Position numbers and translations under genes: made by a program | Shown here: piece after piece, positions 36,027-45,714 of the stretch | Position numbering within the stretch: position 1 is the stretch's first letter | Layout: every line of letters begins with the position of its first letter | The notes under the pieces: model-generated | The model's database searches: none | What the model was told of the DNA's origin: nothing | Seen by the model: only the letters and a program-made list of their open reading frames with translations | DNA from: Bordetella parapertussis | GTDB taxonomy: Bacteria > Acidobacteriota > Terriglobia > Bryobacterales > Bryobacteraceae | NCBI GenBank assembly: GCA_943328975.2 | Contig: CALQCC020000001.1 | Location: 1-64,000, forward strand | Length of the DNA: 64,000 bases | Reading direction: 5' to 3'

Positions 36027-37883
36027 ATGAGCGCCTCAAACAGTACTCCTATTCGCGAGATCCGTCTCGCCTCTACCGACGTCGTTATGGAGCGCAAGCC
36101 CGACGGCACCATCTATGTCCGTTCGACGCTAGCACTCGGACCGTATCCGCAGCGCATGACCGACCGCCTGGACTACTGGGCGGAGCACGCTCCCGATCGC
36201 ACCTTCATCGCCCAACGCGCCAAAGAAGGTCCCAACAAAGGAGAATGGCAGCGGCTCACCTACGCGGATGCCGCGGCCCAGGCCCGGCGCATCGGACAAG
36301 CATTAGCCCAGCGCGCCTTGTCATCCAAGCGACCCATCGCCATCCTCTCCGGCAACGATCTCGAACACGCATTGCTGGCGCTCGGTGCCATGTACGCCGG
36401 CGTGCCCTACACTCCGATCTCCACCGCCTATTCCCTCGTCTCCGCCGACTTCGGAAAACTCAAGCACATCTTCAAAGTGATGCCCCCCGGCCTCGTCTTC
36501 GCAGCCAGCGGCGAGCGCTTCGCCAAAGCGATCCAAGCCGTGATGCCCAAGGACGCCGAACTGGTCTGCACCCGCGATCCGCTCCCCGGTGCGACGTTGT
36601 TCTCAGATCTCGCCGCAACCCCCGCCGGCCCGGCTCTGGAAGCAGCGCATGCGCAAGTCGGACCCGACACGGTCTTCAAGATCCTCTTCACCTCGGGCTC
36701 CACCGGCATGCCCAAGGGCGTCATTTACACCCACCGCGTGTGGACCAGTAATCAGGAAATGGTCCGTCAGTGCTGGCAGTTCCTCGAAGACGAGCCGCCG
36801 GTCATCCTCGAATGGTTGCCCTGGAATCACACCTTCGCCGGCAGCAAAGATTTCGGCATGATCCTCTACAACGGAGGCACACTCTACCTCGACGACGGCA
36901 AACCGGTCCCCGGTGCCTTCGAAGAAACCCTCCGCAATCTGCGCGAGATCGCGCCCACCATCGTGCTCAATGTGCCCAAAGGCTTCGAGGCCGTCATTCC
37001 GCATCTGCGCAAAGACCCCGAGTTTCGCAAGCACTACTTCAGCCGCCTCAAAGCCCTGTTCTATGCCGGTGCTGGCATCTCGCAAGAGGTCTGGGATGCG
37101 TTGCAGGAACTATCCATCCAAGCCTGTGGCGAACGCATCCTGATGCTCTCGGGGCTAGGAGCCACCGAAACCGGACCCTTCGCTTTGTGGGTCGGCAAGG
37201 ATGTCCGCCGAGCCGGCGAATGCGGAGTCCCAGCTCCCGGTATGGAATTGAAACTCATTCCGTCAGGCCGCAAACTCGAAGCTCGCGTGAAGGGTCCGAA
37301 CGTTACACCGGGCTATTGGAATGAGCCCGAATTGACCCGCGCCGCCTTCGACGAAGAAGGCTTCTATAAACTCGGCGACGCCCTGAAATTCGTGGACGAG
37401 TCCGATCCCAGCAAAGGCTTCATCTTCGACGGCCGCATCGCCGAAGATTTCAAACTCTCCACAGCAACCTGGGTCAGCGCAGGTCCGCTGCGAGTCAACT
37501 TCCTAGCCGAGTTCGCGCCCTACGCAAAAGAAGTAGTGATCGCTGGCGCCGACCGCGACTACATCGGCGTCCTAGTATTCCCCGACATCGACGCCTGCCG
37601 TGAACTCTCGCCCGAGCCGGGCAGCGTGACCGAATTGCTGCTGCGCCCCGAGGTTCGTGCAAAGTTCAGAGAGCTGCTGATCAAGATGGCGACGACCAGT
37701 ACCGGCAGTTCGAATCGCATCGTCCGAGCCATCGTACTCGATGTGCCGCCGTCCATCGACGCCCACGAATTGACCGACAAAGGCTCCATCAGCCAGCGCG
37801 CAGTGCTCGACAACCGCACCGACGCAGTGGACGAACTCTACCGCGGCTCACCGCGAGTGATCTCCATTGACGGCACCGCGTAG
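36027..37883 (+). CDS. Feruloyl-CoA synthase-like AMP-forming acyl-CoA ligase
   Basis: A 618-residue ANL-superfamily ligase. The AMP-binding signature is FKILFTSGSTGMPKGVIYTH near residue 215; other motifs are EWLPWNHTFAG and GLGATETGPFALW. The length and the N-terminal TDVVMERKPDGTIYVRS opening match feruloyl-CoA synthase (Fcs), which activates ferulate and other hydroxycinnamates. The usual C-terminal catalytic GR...DF motif is present as GRIAEDFKLST. No enoyl-CoA hydratase or aldehyde dehydrogenase is next to it, so the substrate remains inferred. Confidence 0.85.
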   Translation: MSASNSTPIREIRLASTDVVMERKPDGTIYVRSTLALGPYPQRMTDRLDYWAEHAPDRTFIAQRAKEGPNKGEWQRLTYADAAAQARRIGQALAQRALSSKRPIAILSGNDLEHALLALGAMYAGVPYTPISTAYSLVSADFGKLKHIFKVMPPGLVFAASGERFAKAIQAVMPKDAELVCTRDPLPGATLFSDLAATPAGPALEAAHAQVGPDTVFKILFTSGSTGMPKGVIYTHRVWTSNQEMVRQCWQFLEDEPPVILEWLPWNHTFAGSKDFGMILYNGGTLYLDDGKPVPGAFEETLRNLREIAPTIVLNVPKGFEAVIPHLRKDPEFRKHYFSRLKALFYAGAGISQEVWDALQELSIQACGERILMLSGLGATETGPFALWVGKDVRRAGECGVPAPGMELKLIPSGRKLEARVKGPNVTPGYWNEPELTRAAFDEEGFYKLGDALKFVDESDPSKGFIFDGRIAEDFKLSTATWVSAGPLRVNFLAEFAPYAKEVVIAGADRDYIGVLVFPDIDACRELSPEPGSVTELLLRPEVRAKFRELLIKMATTSTGSSNRIVRAIVLDVPPSIDAHELTDKGSISQRAVLDNRTDAVDELYRGSPRVISIDGTA

Positions 37884-37994
37884 ATTGTCTGGCCTGCGGT
37901 AACGTACGCATGTCGTGAGTCTATTCGCCCAGGAAGAGCGTCTTCGAAACACCCGCAGCCACGATAACCAACAAGATCCGCGCCTTGTGATGGA

Positions 37995-38008
37995 CCAGCA
38001 ATTGCTGG
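37995..38008. promoter_or_regulatory. Perfect 14-bp palindrome upstream of the IPT/TIGR03437-like gene
   Basis: The sequence CCAGCAATTGCTGG is fully self-complementary and lies 10 bases before the ATG at 38019. It could be a dimeric repressor site or a chance palindrome. Confidence 0.25.
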
Positions 38009-38018
38009 ATTCAGGTAG

Positions 38019-39743
38019 ATGCCCGGTCGAACCCTTGCACCCGTTGTTCTAGCTTCGATGCTCAGCGTCGCAGCGATGGCCCAGCCGCACATCGCCGAGC
38101 GCGGGATCGTAAACGCCGCTAGCTATCTCACGCCCGGCCTCCCCAACGCGGGCATCGCGCAAGGATCCATCTTCACCATCTATGGAGACGGCCTCGGCCC
38201 CGCGCAATTGATCCAGGCGAAAAGTTTCCCCCTGCCGTTGGATCTTGCATCAACAAGTGTGCGCGTCGTCGCGAATGGCAGCACCTATCCGGTCTACCTT
38301 TACTACACGTCCGCTTCGGCGGTCTCCGGCGTGTTCCCCTCGCGCGTCCCAGAGGGCCAAGCAACAGTGACCGTCACCTACAACGGCAAGGACAGTAACG
38401 CGGTTACGACCCAGGTCCGCAAGGCCGCCTTCGGCATCTTCACCCAAAATCAAGCAGGTTCCGGACCAGCCGTCATGCAGAACTGGATATCGCCACAGGA
38501 AGCACCCCACGTCAATGGAATCCGCTCAGTCATTGCCGCCGGACAGATCGGTATCCTCTGGGGAACAGGCCTCGGTGCGATCTCCGGCAGCGACGCCGAC
38601 GTCCCGCCAGCCGGGAATCTTCCCTCCGAAGTCGAGGTTCTGGTCGGCGGCAAAACCGCTCGCATCTTGTATCACGGCCGATCACCCACCTACCCCGGCT
38701 TGGACCAAATCAACTTCGAGATCCCGGACACGGCGATCGGCTGCTACGTTCCACTCGTGGTCAAAGCCGGAGGTGTCGCCAGCAACTTCGCGTCCATCGC
38801 CATCGTCACCAGCGGAACACTGTGTGGCGACAGCATCGCCTTCCGAGGCAAGCTCTGGGCGGGCGGGGCATTTACCTCCGTCGGGATCGTGGAGATGCTG
38901 CATGAAGAGTACTCCATGCCGAACCTCGCGCCACTCTTCTGGTCCGAACGCGCCACAGGTCGCTTCTTCAACGTCGATTGGAACTACATCAACCTCCTTC
39001 CGCGCCTCAGCGATCTGCCAATACTCCCCGGGACCTGCACCGTCAGTTGGAACCGCTGGTCCGACGCTGACCACATGCCCGACATCTATCCGCAACTGCC
39101 CAGCCCCGCCGTCAACATCGACGCCGGCGACTCGCTGAAGATCCAAGGGCCGTCAGGGAAAAAGTCCATCCCTCGCGCATCCCCCAGTGAATATGAAGCG
39201 CACCTAGGCGGGATGACCGACCTCGGCTCCGTCGCCGACCCTCGTTTCATGAACCCTGGCGCTTTCACCTTCGACAACGTGTGGCAATCCCCCGACGTTG
39301 ACCCGCCCCCGCCCGCGCCGCCCCTGCCCGTCACCGGAAACCTGAAGGCGACCGTCTCCCTTCCAGGAGAGATGCAGTGGCTCAACAAGTCTCTGCTGAC
39401 CGCTGTGGACCGCACCCAAGACCTGACCTTCCGTTGGTCCGGCGGCACAGATGCGCGCGAGTATGTCGTAGTCGGAGGCTCCTCCGCGCAGGAATCCCTC
39501 AAGACCCGCGTGACCTTCCTGTGCGCCGAAAACCCCAGCGCCGGTCAATTGACCGTCCCCGCCTGGATTCTCGCGCTCCTCCCGCAGAGCAGCACCTTGC
39601 AGCCCAACGCCTTCCCCTACGGGCATCTGTTTGTCGGCAGTAGTTCGAACAACGTCAACGCGCTCACCAGCACGCAGGGATCTCTCAACATGCTCTACTT
39701 CCGCTATTCGTTCCTGTACCACTCCATCGTGGACTTCCGCTAA
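38019..39743 (+). CDS. Secreted Solibacter-type (TIGR03437-like) beta protein
   Basis: A 574-residue exported protein. After a signal peptide ending AAMAQP the mature N-terminus reads GIVNAASYLTPGLPNAGIAQ, then FTIYGDGLGPAQ, the hallmark of the family of secreted acidobacterial domains seen as TIGR03437. A later segment (GQIGILWGTGLGAISGSDAD) repeats the family pattern. The C-terminal 300 residues have no recognised domain. Such proteins are numerous in Solibacter and Bryobacter; their role (possibly surface adhesion or polymer binding) is unknown. It is monocistronic and converges with the next gene. Confidence 0.8.
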   Translation: MPGRTLAPVVLASMLSVAAMAQPHIAERGIVNAASYLTPGLPNAGIAQGSIFTIYGDGLGPAQLIQAKSFPLPLDLASTSVRVVANGSTYPVYLYYTSASAVSGVFPSRVPEGQATVTVTYNGKDSNAVTTQVRKAAFGIFTQNQAGSGPAVMQNWISPQEAPHVNGIRSVIAAGQIGILWGTGLGAISGSDADVPPAGNLPSEVEVLVGGKTARILYHGRSPTYPGLDQINFEIPDTAIGCYVPLVVKAGGVASNFASIAIVTSGTLCGDSIAFRGKLWAGGAFTSVGIVEMLHEEYSMPNLAPLFWSERATGRFFNVDWNYINLLPRLSDLPILPGTCTVSWNRWSDADHMPDIYPQLPSPAVNIDAGDSLKIQGPSGKKSIPRASPSEYEAHLGGMTDLGSVADPRFMNPGAFTFDNVWQSPDVDPPPPAPPLPVTGNLKATVSLPGEMQWLNKSLLTAVDRTQDLTFRWSGGTDAREYVVVGGSSAQESLKTRVTFLCAENPSAGQLTVPAWILALLPQSSTLQPNAFPYGHLFVGSSSNNVNALTSTQGSLNMLYFRYSFLYHSIVDFR

Positions 39744-39768
39744 CCACTCCGAATCCGTCTTCGCCCGC

Positions 39769-42700
39769 TCACTTCCCGGACCGCTCGACCGGCACGATGA
39801 CTGCGGGAGTCTGTCGTCCGCCCGTCTCTGCTAGGACGGAAACGTCCCCAGTCTGCACGGAAGCCGGAACCTGGACCGCAATCTGATAAAGTCCCGGGCT
39901 CGCCAGAGCACCCACGGCATCAACCCACTCTTGTCCGAAGCGGACCCGAACCGCGTTCTTCAGGAGGCTTGTCTCCGTCGGAACACGGCCCGCCGGGACC
40001 GCCGGATCCACCGGACCGAAACCAGTTCCGTAAAGCAAGATCCACTCGCCAGGTGTGGCTGGTCGTGGAGGACAATCAATCCCCGAAACGCAGCCAGGGA
40101 ATTGATCGGGCCGCGCCACTAATCGGTAGTCAGGATGGTGCCTCGCGGCAACTTGAGAAGGAGCAAGCATCACGAAGAACGCCGGCGACACCAGCTTCAC
40201 GTTGGCCGTGAACGGCGATCCCGCCACCCCGTCCCGCAGCACAACCACCGTCGCCGGGCCATCCGCTAGACCATCAGGAACCAGCGCGTTTATCTGCGTA
40301 GGGCTCACGTAATAGAGAAACGCATCGCGTCCGCCCACGGTGATGCGCACGCCGTCCAGTTCCTTAGGAAGAACGCCCGCAACAATCTCATCACTGCGCC
40401 ACGTCCGCGTCGTTGCGGATAGGTTGGACCCTTTGAGTACGAACCAGCTTCCCGGCGAAATTTCCGCCTGATAGCCTGCGCCGTTGACGGCTTCCGTGAT
40501 CAGCGGACCCGTTTGCGGCTCCAGTCTCCGAATCTTATTGTTGAAACGGTCCGCGAAAAATACATTCCCTTTGGAGTCAACCGCGATACCCGCGGGCCCA
40601 TTCAATTCTGCGAGCCAGGCCAAACCGCCATCGCCCGACGACCCCGCGCCACCGATCCCGGCGATGGTGCGGATGATGCCTTCCGGCGAAATCATGCGAA
40701 TCCGATTGTTCCCTGTGTCCGAAACATAGACGTTCCCGTCCGCGTCCACCGCCACACCTTCGGGTCCGGAGAGCGACGCCGCAACGGCCTTTCCGCCGTC
40801 TCCAGCGAATCCCTTCGTGCCTGTCCCCGCAATGAGAGATACGACGCCCAACGGTGTCACTTTGAGGATCCGGTGCGCTCCGGTATCCGCCAGAAATACG
40901 TTGCCGGACGGATCGGCGAAAATTCCAGTTGGTGAGTGCAATGCTACTTGCGATCCTGCGCCGGTCACCAACGTTCCTCCACCTGCCACGGCAGTCACCG
41001 TTCCCTTCGAGTCCAGGCGGTACAAGCGATTGTTGAGTTCACTGGTGAAATAGATCCCCTGCTGGCGATCCAGCGCGACTCCAGCGACGTACCAGGCCGG
41101 ATTGGCCAAGCCTAGCGCATCGCTGCCTGCAAGCAGCCGGGTTGTCCCGGTGGGATCGACGTAGCGCAGCCGGTCGTTTCCTTGATCTGCGACATAGTAT
41201 CCACCCAGAGCATCGGGCGCCACGCTGGTCGGCCTCGATAGCTTGACTGCCGTCGCCACCCCGGCATCGCCCGAATAGCCCGGCTGTCCATCGACGCCTG
41301 CCACGGTCACGATGGATCCAGTCGAAAACACTTTCCGGATACGCGCATTATCCGTGTCGGCGATCCACACATTCCCCGAGGGGTCCAGCGCCACACCTTG
41401 GGGATGCGCCAAATAGCTCGCCGTGGCCAGTTCAGTACCAGTCGAGATGCCGTACACGCCCTTACCTGCAACGTTACTGATGCGGTACGGAACCCCACTC
41501 GGCGGTGTCGAGCTCACGGTCAGGTCTACCGGAATGGTCACGGATCCATTCGCTGTTGCAGCGGCGCTCAGCCGCAGAGTTCCATGGTAGGTGCCATCCA
41601 CTAACCCCTGAGCCCGGAAAGTAACCGTCAATGTTGCTGGCGTGGTGCCAGTCTGAGGTGCAACCGACCACCAGGCTTCGCCCGATGTGCTTGCGGTGAA
41701 CGAAACAGGCTTAGCCGATGATTCAACCAGCTTCACTTCCACCGACTGGGTGGCGGACGCACTCGGTGGAAGGCTGGTGAAGACTGTCTCAACGGTTTTC
41801 GCGAACGTCGGACGGTACGTGCCGATCACGCTCGACCATGTTTCGCCCGCGTCTATGCTCACATACGACCCGTATGTATTCACCGCCAACATCCGATCCG
41901 GATTGCCGAGAGGCATGACCACCGCGAGCGTGTCGGGGGACGCGGCGCTAGACGGGGAGGGTTTTGAGCATCGGGGCCCTCTCCTGTCCCATTTGCAGAT
42001 TTCACCAAAATCATCGGTATAGAAAAGCGTCTCGCCACCGCGCGGGTCCAAGAAGATCTCCCGCGCGTTTCTATTTTCCACAACCACCGACCAGTGCTGG
42101 CCGTCGGTGCTTCGGTACAGGCTGTTGGGATAATAGCTTGCGTCGGGTGTGTCGATTACGAAAGTACCTCCGCGGACGCCGAAATACACCAAATCGGGAT
42201 TCGTCCAATCTACGGCTAAAGGCACAACGGAGTTGAACCGGAGCATCTCCGCGAACTGTGGGAGCACCGTGTACACAGCGTTCCAAGTGGCGCCCTCATC
42301 GCTGCTCCGCGATATCGTCAGTCCGTTGGCCTGGTACATAAAAGACGGCCGTTCCCGGCACAAGGCAAAAACGCCGGACCCCGGAAGTGTGCTCTGGCGT
42401 TTCCAGGTGGCCGCGCCATCCGTGCTCTTGTAAAGGACAGCACCGGCTTGCGCGTACAAGGCCGAGCCGGCCAGGATCAAGTTCTTGACGTTCCCGGTCC
42501 CGGTTGGAAGCCCCACTCCACTGGGCGTCCAAGTCGAGCCGCCATCCACGCTCTTGACCACCCCGCCAGTGTCGAAATCGGTGGACGCGTAGAGCCGACG
42601 GGAATCGGTGGGATCCACGATAACCTTGGTCAAGAGCGGCTGCCGAGAGCCTGCCGGGTTGATGTAAACCGGAGCCCACGTCGACCCGAAATCAACAGTC

Positions 42701-42843
42701 TTGTAAAGACCGAGTCCACTCGCAAAAATAACAGGACTCGCGGACGCATCCGCCGTCAGTTTCGATACGCCGATGGCGAAGGGTTGCTGACCCACGAGGT
42801 TCGTCGCAACAACAAGACCACCCAGTACGATTCGCCACACCAT
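39769..42843 (-). CDS. Secreted BNR/NHL-repeat protein with TIGR03437-like C-terminus
   Basis: A 1024-residue exported protein from the ATG at 42843 (longer in-frame starts exist). Domains in order: a signal peptide; about six Asp-box (BNR) repeats in the first 350 residues (for example VVKSVDGGSTW, LYKSTDGAATW, SIDAGETW); a BACON/Ig-like segment (GEAWWSVAPQTGTTPATLTV); five NHL repeats (VWIADTDNARIRKV, VFLADTGAHRILKV, VYVSDTGNNRIRMI and others), a beta-propeller; and a C-terminal TIGR03437-like domain with WFVLKGSNLS and YVSPTQINALVPDGLADGPATV. It is probably a surface propeller protein; ligands are unknown. Confidence 0.85.
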   Translation of the reverse strand: MVWRIVLGGLVVATNLVGQQPFAIGVSKLTADASASPVIFASGLGLYKTVDFGSTWAPVYINPAGSRQPLLTKVIVDPTDSRRLYASTDFDTGGVVKSVDGGSTWTPSGVGLPTGTGNVKNLILAGSALYAQAGAVLYKSTDGAATWKRQSTLPGSGVFALCRERPSFMYQANGLTISRSSDEGATWNAVYTVLPQFAEMLRFNSVVPLAVDWTNPDLVYFGVRGGTFVIDTPDASYYPNSLYRSTDGQHWSVVVENRNAREIFLDPRGGETLFYTDDFGEICKWDRRGPRCSKPSPSSAASPDTLAVVMPLGNPDRMLAVNTYGSYVSIDAGETWSSVIGTYRPTFAKTVETVFTSLPPSASATQSVEVKLVESSAKPVSFTASTSGEAWWSVAPQTGTTPATLTVTFRAQGLVDGTYHGTLRLSAAATANGSVTIPVDLTVSSTPPSGVPYRISNVAGKGVYGISTGTELATASYLAHPQGVALDPSGNVWIADTDNARIRKVFSTGSIVTVAGVDGQPGYSGDAGVATAVKLSRPTSVAPDALGGYYVADQGNDRLRYVDPTGTTRLLAGSDALGLANPAWYVAGVALDRQQGIYFTSELNNRLYRLDSKGTVTAVAGGGTLVTGAGSQVALHSPTGIFADPSGNVFLADTGAHRILKVTPLGVVSLIAGTGTKGFAGDGGKAVAASLSGPEGVAVDADGNVYVSDTGNNRIRMISPEGIIRTIAGIGGAGSSGDGGLAWLAELNGPAGIAVDSKGNVFFADRFNNKIRRLEPQTGPLITEAVNGAGYQAEISPGSWFVLKGSNLSATTRTWRSDEIVAGVLPKELDGVRITVGGRDAFLYYVSPTQINALVPDGLADGPATVVVLRDGVAGSPFTANVKLVSPAFFVMLAPSQVAARHHPDYRLVARPDQFPGCVSGIDCPPRPATPGEWILLYGTGFGPVDPAVPAGRVPTETSLLKNAVRVRFGQEWVDAVGALASPGLYQIAVQVPASVQTGDVSVLAETGGRQTPAVIVPVERSGK

Positions 42844-43014
42844 TCTCCTGCTAGCCGCCTCCGGTCCTGTCATGCAATTCAAACTGCAATTAGGAGACCC
42901 TCGGCGCACCCGGCCAGACTGTGTTTTCCACCGCAGTCCGGCGGATGGCTCCGTCGTTGGCGTGAACCGATTGCTGATATGACCCAATCCGCTGTGGACC
43001 TTCGCTCATCCCGC

Positions 43015-43416
43015 TCAACCAGCGCGGGATCTCCCGATGAGAGACATGGTGAAAATCGATATGTAGAAAATAAGCCCGTACGCACAGGTCGACAGGCCAA
43101 GAACGCCGGTGATGCGCGACTCCAGTACTTCCTGCACCACGAACGTCCCCGCGAAAAGTATACCGGCCAGGGACACGGCGGCATCCGTTGCGAAGACCTT
43201 GCTGTATCGAACTTTTCCCAGGACGCCAAGCCCCGTCACAGAAAACAGAATCAGGTACATCCCCAAGCCGTAGACACAAGCTGGATACCCCAGGAAGAAC
43301 GGACAGGACTCATTGAACGCACACGTATTACTGAGAAGATTTACGGCGCTGAGGTATCCGGAAAATAAAAGCCCTCCGGATGCAAGAATAAACAGAACAA
43401 AGATGATTGATTTCAT
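43015..43416 (-). CDS. Small four-helix membrane protein with duplicated Cys-Tyr-Gly motif
   Basis: A 133-residue protein from the ATG at 43416 with about four hydrophobic helices. The two halves resemble each other: PACVYGLGMYLILF in the first and STCAYGLIFYISIF in the second. The first also has NTCAFNESCPFF before it. The cysteines and layout recall small redox or quinone-linked membrane proteins (VKOR-like), but I cannot assign it. The frame extends upstream to 43515, without a sensible start. It is divergent from hemL. Confidence 0.6.
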   Translation of the reverse strand: MKSIIFVLFILASGGLLFSGYLSAVNLLSNTCAFNESCPFFLGYPACVYGLGMYLILFSVTGLGVLGKVRYSKVFATDAAVSLAGILFAGTFVVQEVLESRITGVLGLSTCAYGLIFYISIFTMSLIGRSRAG

Positions 43417-43556
43417 AGAAGGACGCCCATCAACACCAGCACTTTGGCTTCCAACTGCTGGATCTCGTCCGCGGCCAAACCCCGTGAACCCCAAGCGACC
43501 TCGCGCGCTAGCCACAACGGCGTTTGGGATGGGACACTAGAAGTTATCCAAGCCCC

Positions 43557-44819
43557 ATGAAAACCACCCGTTCCGAATCCGCCTTCGCCCGAGCCCAGAA
43601 AATCATCCCCGGCGGCGTCAACTCCCCCGTCCGCGCCTTCCGTGGCGTCGGCGGCGCACCCCTCTTCATCGAACGCGGCGAAGGCTCCCACATCTTCGAC
43701 GTCGACGGCAACTCCTACATCGACTACGTCGGCTCCTGGGGGCCGCTCCTCCTCGGCCACCGAGCCCCCGCCGTCATCGAAGCCCTCCGCGCCGTGCTCG
43801 ACAACGGCACCAGCTTCGGCGCCCCCACCGAACGCGAATCCGAACTAGCGGAACTCATCCGCCAAGCCGTCCCGTCCATGGAAATGCTGCGCCTGGTCAA
43901 CTCCGGCACCGAAGCCACCATGAGCGCCCTCCGCCTGGCCCGAGGCTTCACCGGCCGCGACCTCACCATCAAGTTCGAAGGCTGCTACCACGGCCACGTA
44001 GATTCGCTGCTAGTGAAGGCCGGCTCCGGCATGGCGACCCTAGGGATCGCCGACGCCGCCGGTGTCCCCAAGTCCTTCGCCGAAACCACCATCGTTCTCC
44101 CCTACAATTCCATCGAAGCCCTAGAGCAAGCCTTCAAAGAACGCGGCGACCAGATCGCCGCCGTCATCGTCGAACCCGTAGTAGGCAACATGGGCTGCGT
44201 CCCACCCGCCCCCGGATTCCTCGAAGCCATGCGCGCGCTCACCACCAAACACGGCGCGCTCCTCATCTTCGACGAAGTCATGACCGGCTTCCGAGTAGCA
44301 CTCGGCGGTGCCCAGTCCCGCTTCAATATTCACCCCGACCTCAGCACCTTCGGCAAAATCATCGGCGGCGGCCTCCCCCTGGCAGCCTACGGAGGCCGAG
44401 CCGACATCATGCACAAGGTCGCCCCCCTAGGCCCCGTCTACCAAGCCGGCACCCTCTCCGGTAACCCCCTGGCAGTGAGCGCCGGCCTAGCCATGCTCCG
44501 CGAGTTGATCGCGAACCCCGATATCTACACGCGCCTGGAAGCCAGAGCCGCCCAACTAACCGCCTGGACTCCCCCCGGCGTCACCATCAACCGGGTAGGC
44601 TCCATGTTCACCTTCTTCTTCACCGAAAATCCCGTAACCGATTGGGACACAGCCAAGGTCTCAGACACAAAACGCTTCGGCCAATTCTTCCACCACCTGC
44701 TAGAACACGGCATCTACATCGCCCCCAGCCAATTCGAAGCCGGCTTCGTCAGCGCCGCCCATAGCGGGGCCGACATCCAAGCTACCGTGGACGCGACAAA
44801 GGCATTCTTCACCCCCTAA
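43557..44819 (+). CDS. hemL: Glutamate-1-semialdehyde 2,1-aminomutase
   Basis: HemL converts glutamate-1-semialdehyde to 5-aminolevulinate with PLP, the C5 route to tetrapyrroles. The start is the ATG at 43557, giving [20 protein letters not shown], the typical N-terminus. Further motifs are [20 protein letters not shown] and [10 protein letters not shown], and the PLP lysine lies in [10 protein letters not shown], with [10 protein letters not shown] near residue 305. The length of 420 is usual. It is a single-gene unit; the second copy of the 69-base repeat follows its stop. Confidence 0.96.
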   Translation: MKTTRSESAFARAQKIIPGGVNSPVRAFRGVGGAPLFIERGEGSHIFDVDGNSYIDYVGSWGPLLLGHRAPAVIEALRAVLDNGTSFGAPTERESELAELIRQAVPSMEMLRLVNSGTEATMSALRLARGFTGRDLTIKFEGCYHGHVDSLLVKAGSGMATLGIADAAGVPKSFAETTIVLPYNSIEALEQAFKERGDQIAAVIVEPVVGNMGCVPPAPGFLEAMRALTTKHGALLIFDEVMTGFRVALGGAQSRFNIHPDLSTFGKIIGGGLPLAAYGGRADIMHKVAPLGPVYQAGTLSGNPLAVSAGLAMLRELIANPDIYTRLEARAAQLTAWTPPGVTINRVGSMFTFFFTENPVTDWDTAKVSDTKRFGQFFHHLLEHGIYIAPSQFEAGFVSAAHSGADIQATVDATKAFFTP

Positions 44820-44843
44820 GGTGCAACTGTCCGTAGCCGCCTT

Positions 44844-44912
44844 TCGGTGCCATTGCGGGCTAGCGACCACACTCCTTCAACCGTCCCCCAAAACAGCCTT
44901 GGCTCCGCGCTC
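44844..44912 (+). repeat. Intergenic direct repeat, copy 2
   Basis: Second copy of the 69-base repeat at 33722-33790, 24 bases after the hemL stop. It is free of any gene here, which suggests it is a small dispersed element and not part of a coding sequence. No terminal inverted repeat or target duplication was recognised. Confidence 0.8.
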
Positions 44913-44937
44913 CAGTCCTGTCTCTTCTTTCTAGCGC

Positions 44938-44943
44938 TATCAT
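44938..44943 (+). promoter_or_regulatory. TATCAT -10 box, 7 bases before the start of the following gene
   Basis: The hexamer ends seven bases before the ATG at 44950, allowing transcription to begin at the start codon. No Shine-Dalgarno sequence is visible. Confidence 0.35.
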
Positions 44944-44949
44944 TGCCCC

Positions 44950-45657
44950 ATGGCTCCAATCCTCGCCATCCTGATCGTCTTCGCTGCCACGTCCCAAGCG
45001 GCACACTTATCCGGAACTGTCGTAGACGAAGACGGCAAGCCGGTGGTCGAAGCGAGCATCGACCATTCGGGCGATCGTGTGAAAGCCCATCTAACCGACG
45101 CAACTGGCCACTTTGAATTAGAAACGAGCGGACCCAGTGTCGTAGTTCGCAAGGAAGGATTTCAAAGCGCGTTTCTCCAGACCCAACAGCCAGGGGAGAT
45201 TCGAATCACGTTACGGAAACTGAATCAGAATGGTTCCATCACGCTCTGCAAGGGCGAAGAGCGGCAGAGATTCGGAGGCCCTAGACTGCAGTTTCAAAGG
45301 ATACCGGAAGTCAAGGCAGGTCCAACGGGTAACGGTGATGACTTCTTTTACCGCACCTACTATGTCGGTAGGTCTAGGGACCGCACTTCGATCTCACACG
45401 GCAACGGAGCCACTTGGAGCGGGGGAATTCCCGTGGACCAGGATGTGTGGGAGTCCGCGGAATACGCGGAGACCGTGTGGGAAGTTGGAGCGATGAGAAT
45501 CATCGACGCCCATGGAAGAGCTGCCGACGGAAGCCGCTGGCGGTACCTCGGGTTGTTTGGCGAATCCGCCCACTACAGAAGTGTCAATAATGAAGCCGCA
45601 GCAACCCTAGATCGATTCATGGACGGAGCTTGCCTCAATCCCATGCCGCGACGTTAG
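44950..45657 (+). CDS. Secreted protein with carboxypeptidase regulatory-like domain
   Basis: A 235-residue exported protein (signal peptide MAPILAILIVFAATSQA). Residues 18-95 form a carboxypeptidase regulatory-like Ig fold: HLSGTVVDEDGKPVVEASI, then AHLTDATGHFELETSG. The C-terminal 140 residues have no recognised domain but contain Trp-rich segments (GSRWRYLGLFGES). The function is unknown. It stands alone upstream of the HicBA pair. Confidence 0.7.
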   Translation: MAPILAILIVFAATSQAAHLSGTVVDEDGKPVVEASIDHSGDRVKAHLTDATGHFELETSGPSVVVRKEGFQSAFLQTQQPGEIRITLRKLNQNGSITLCKGEERQRFGGPRLQFQRIPEVKAGPTGNGDDFFYRTYYVGRSRDRTSISHGNGATWSGGIPVDQDVWESAEYAETVWEVGAMRIIDAHGRAADGSRWRYLGLFGESAHYRSVNNEAAATLDRFMDGACLNPMPRR

Positions 45658-45695
45658 AAGAACTCCGCTAGGCCGCTGATTCCATTCACAGGGAC

Positions 45696-45701
45696 TATAA
45701 T
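45696..45701 (+). promoter_or_regulatory. TATAAT -10 box of the hicBA pair
   Basis: A perfect TATAAT ends 14 bases before the hicB ATG, giving a very short leader. The -35 element is unclear. Confidence 0.4.
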
Positions 45702-45714
45702 CAAGCCAGAGACT

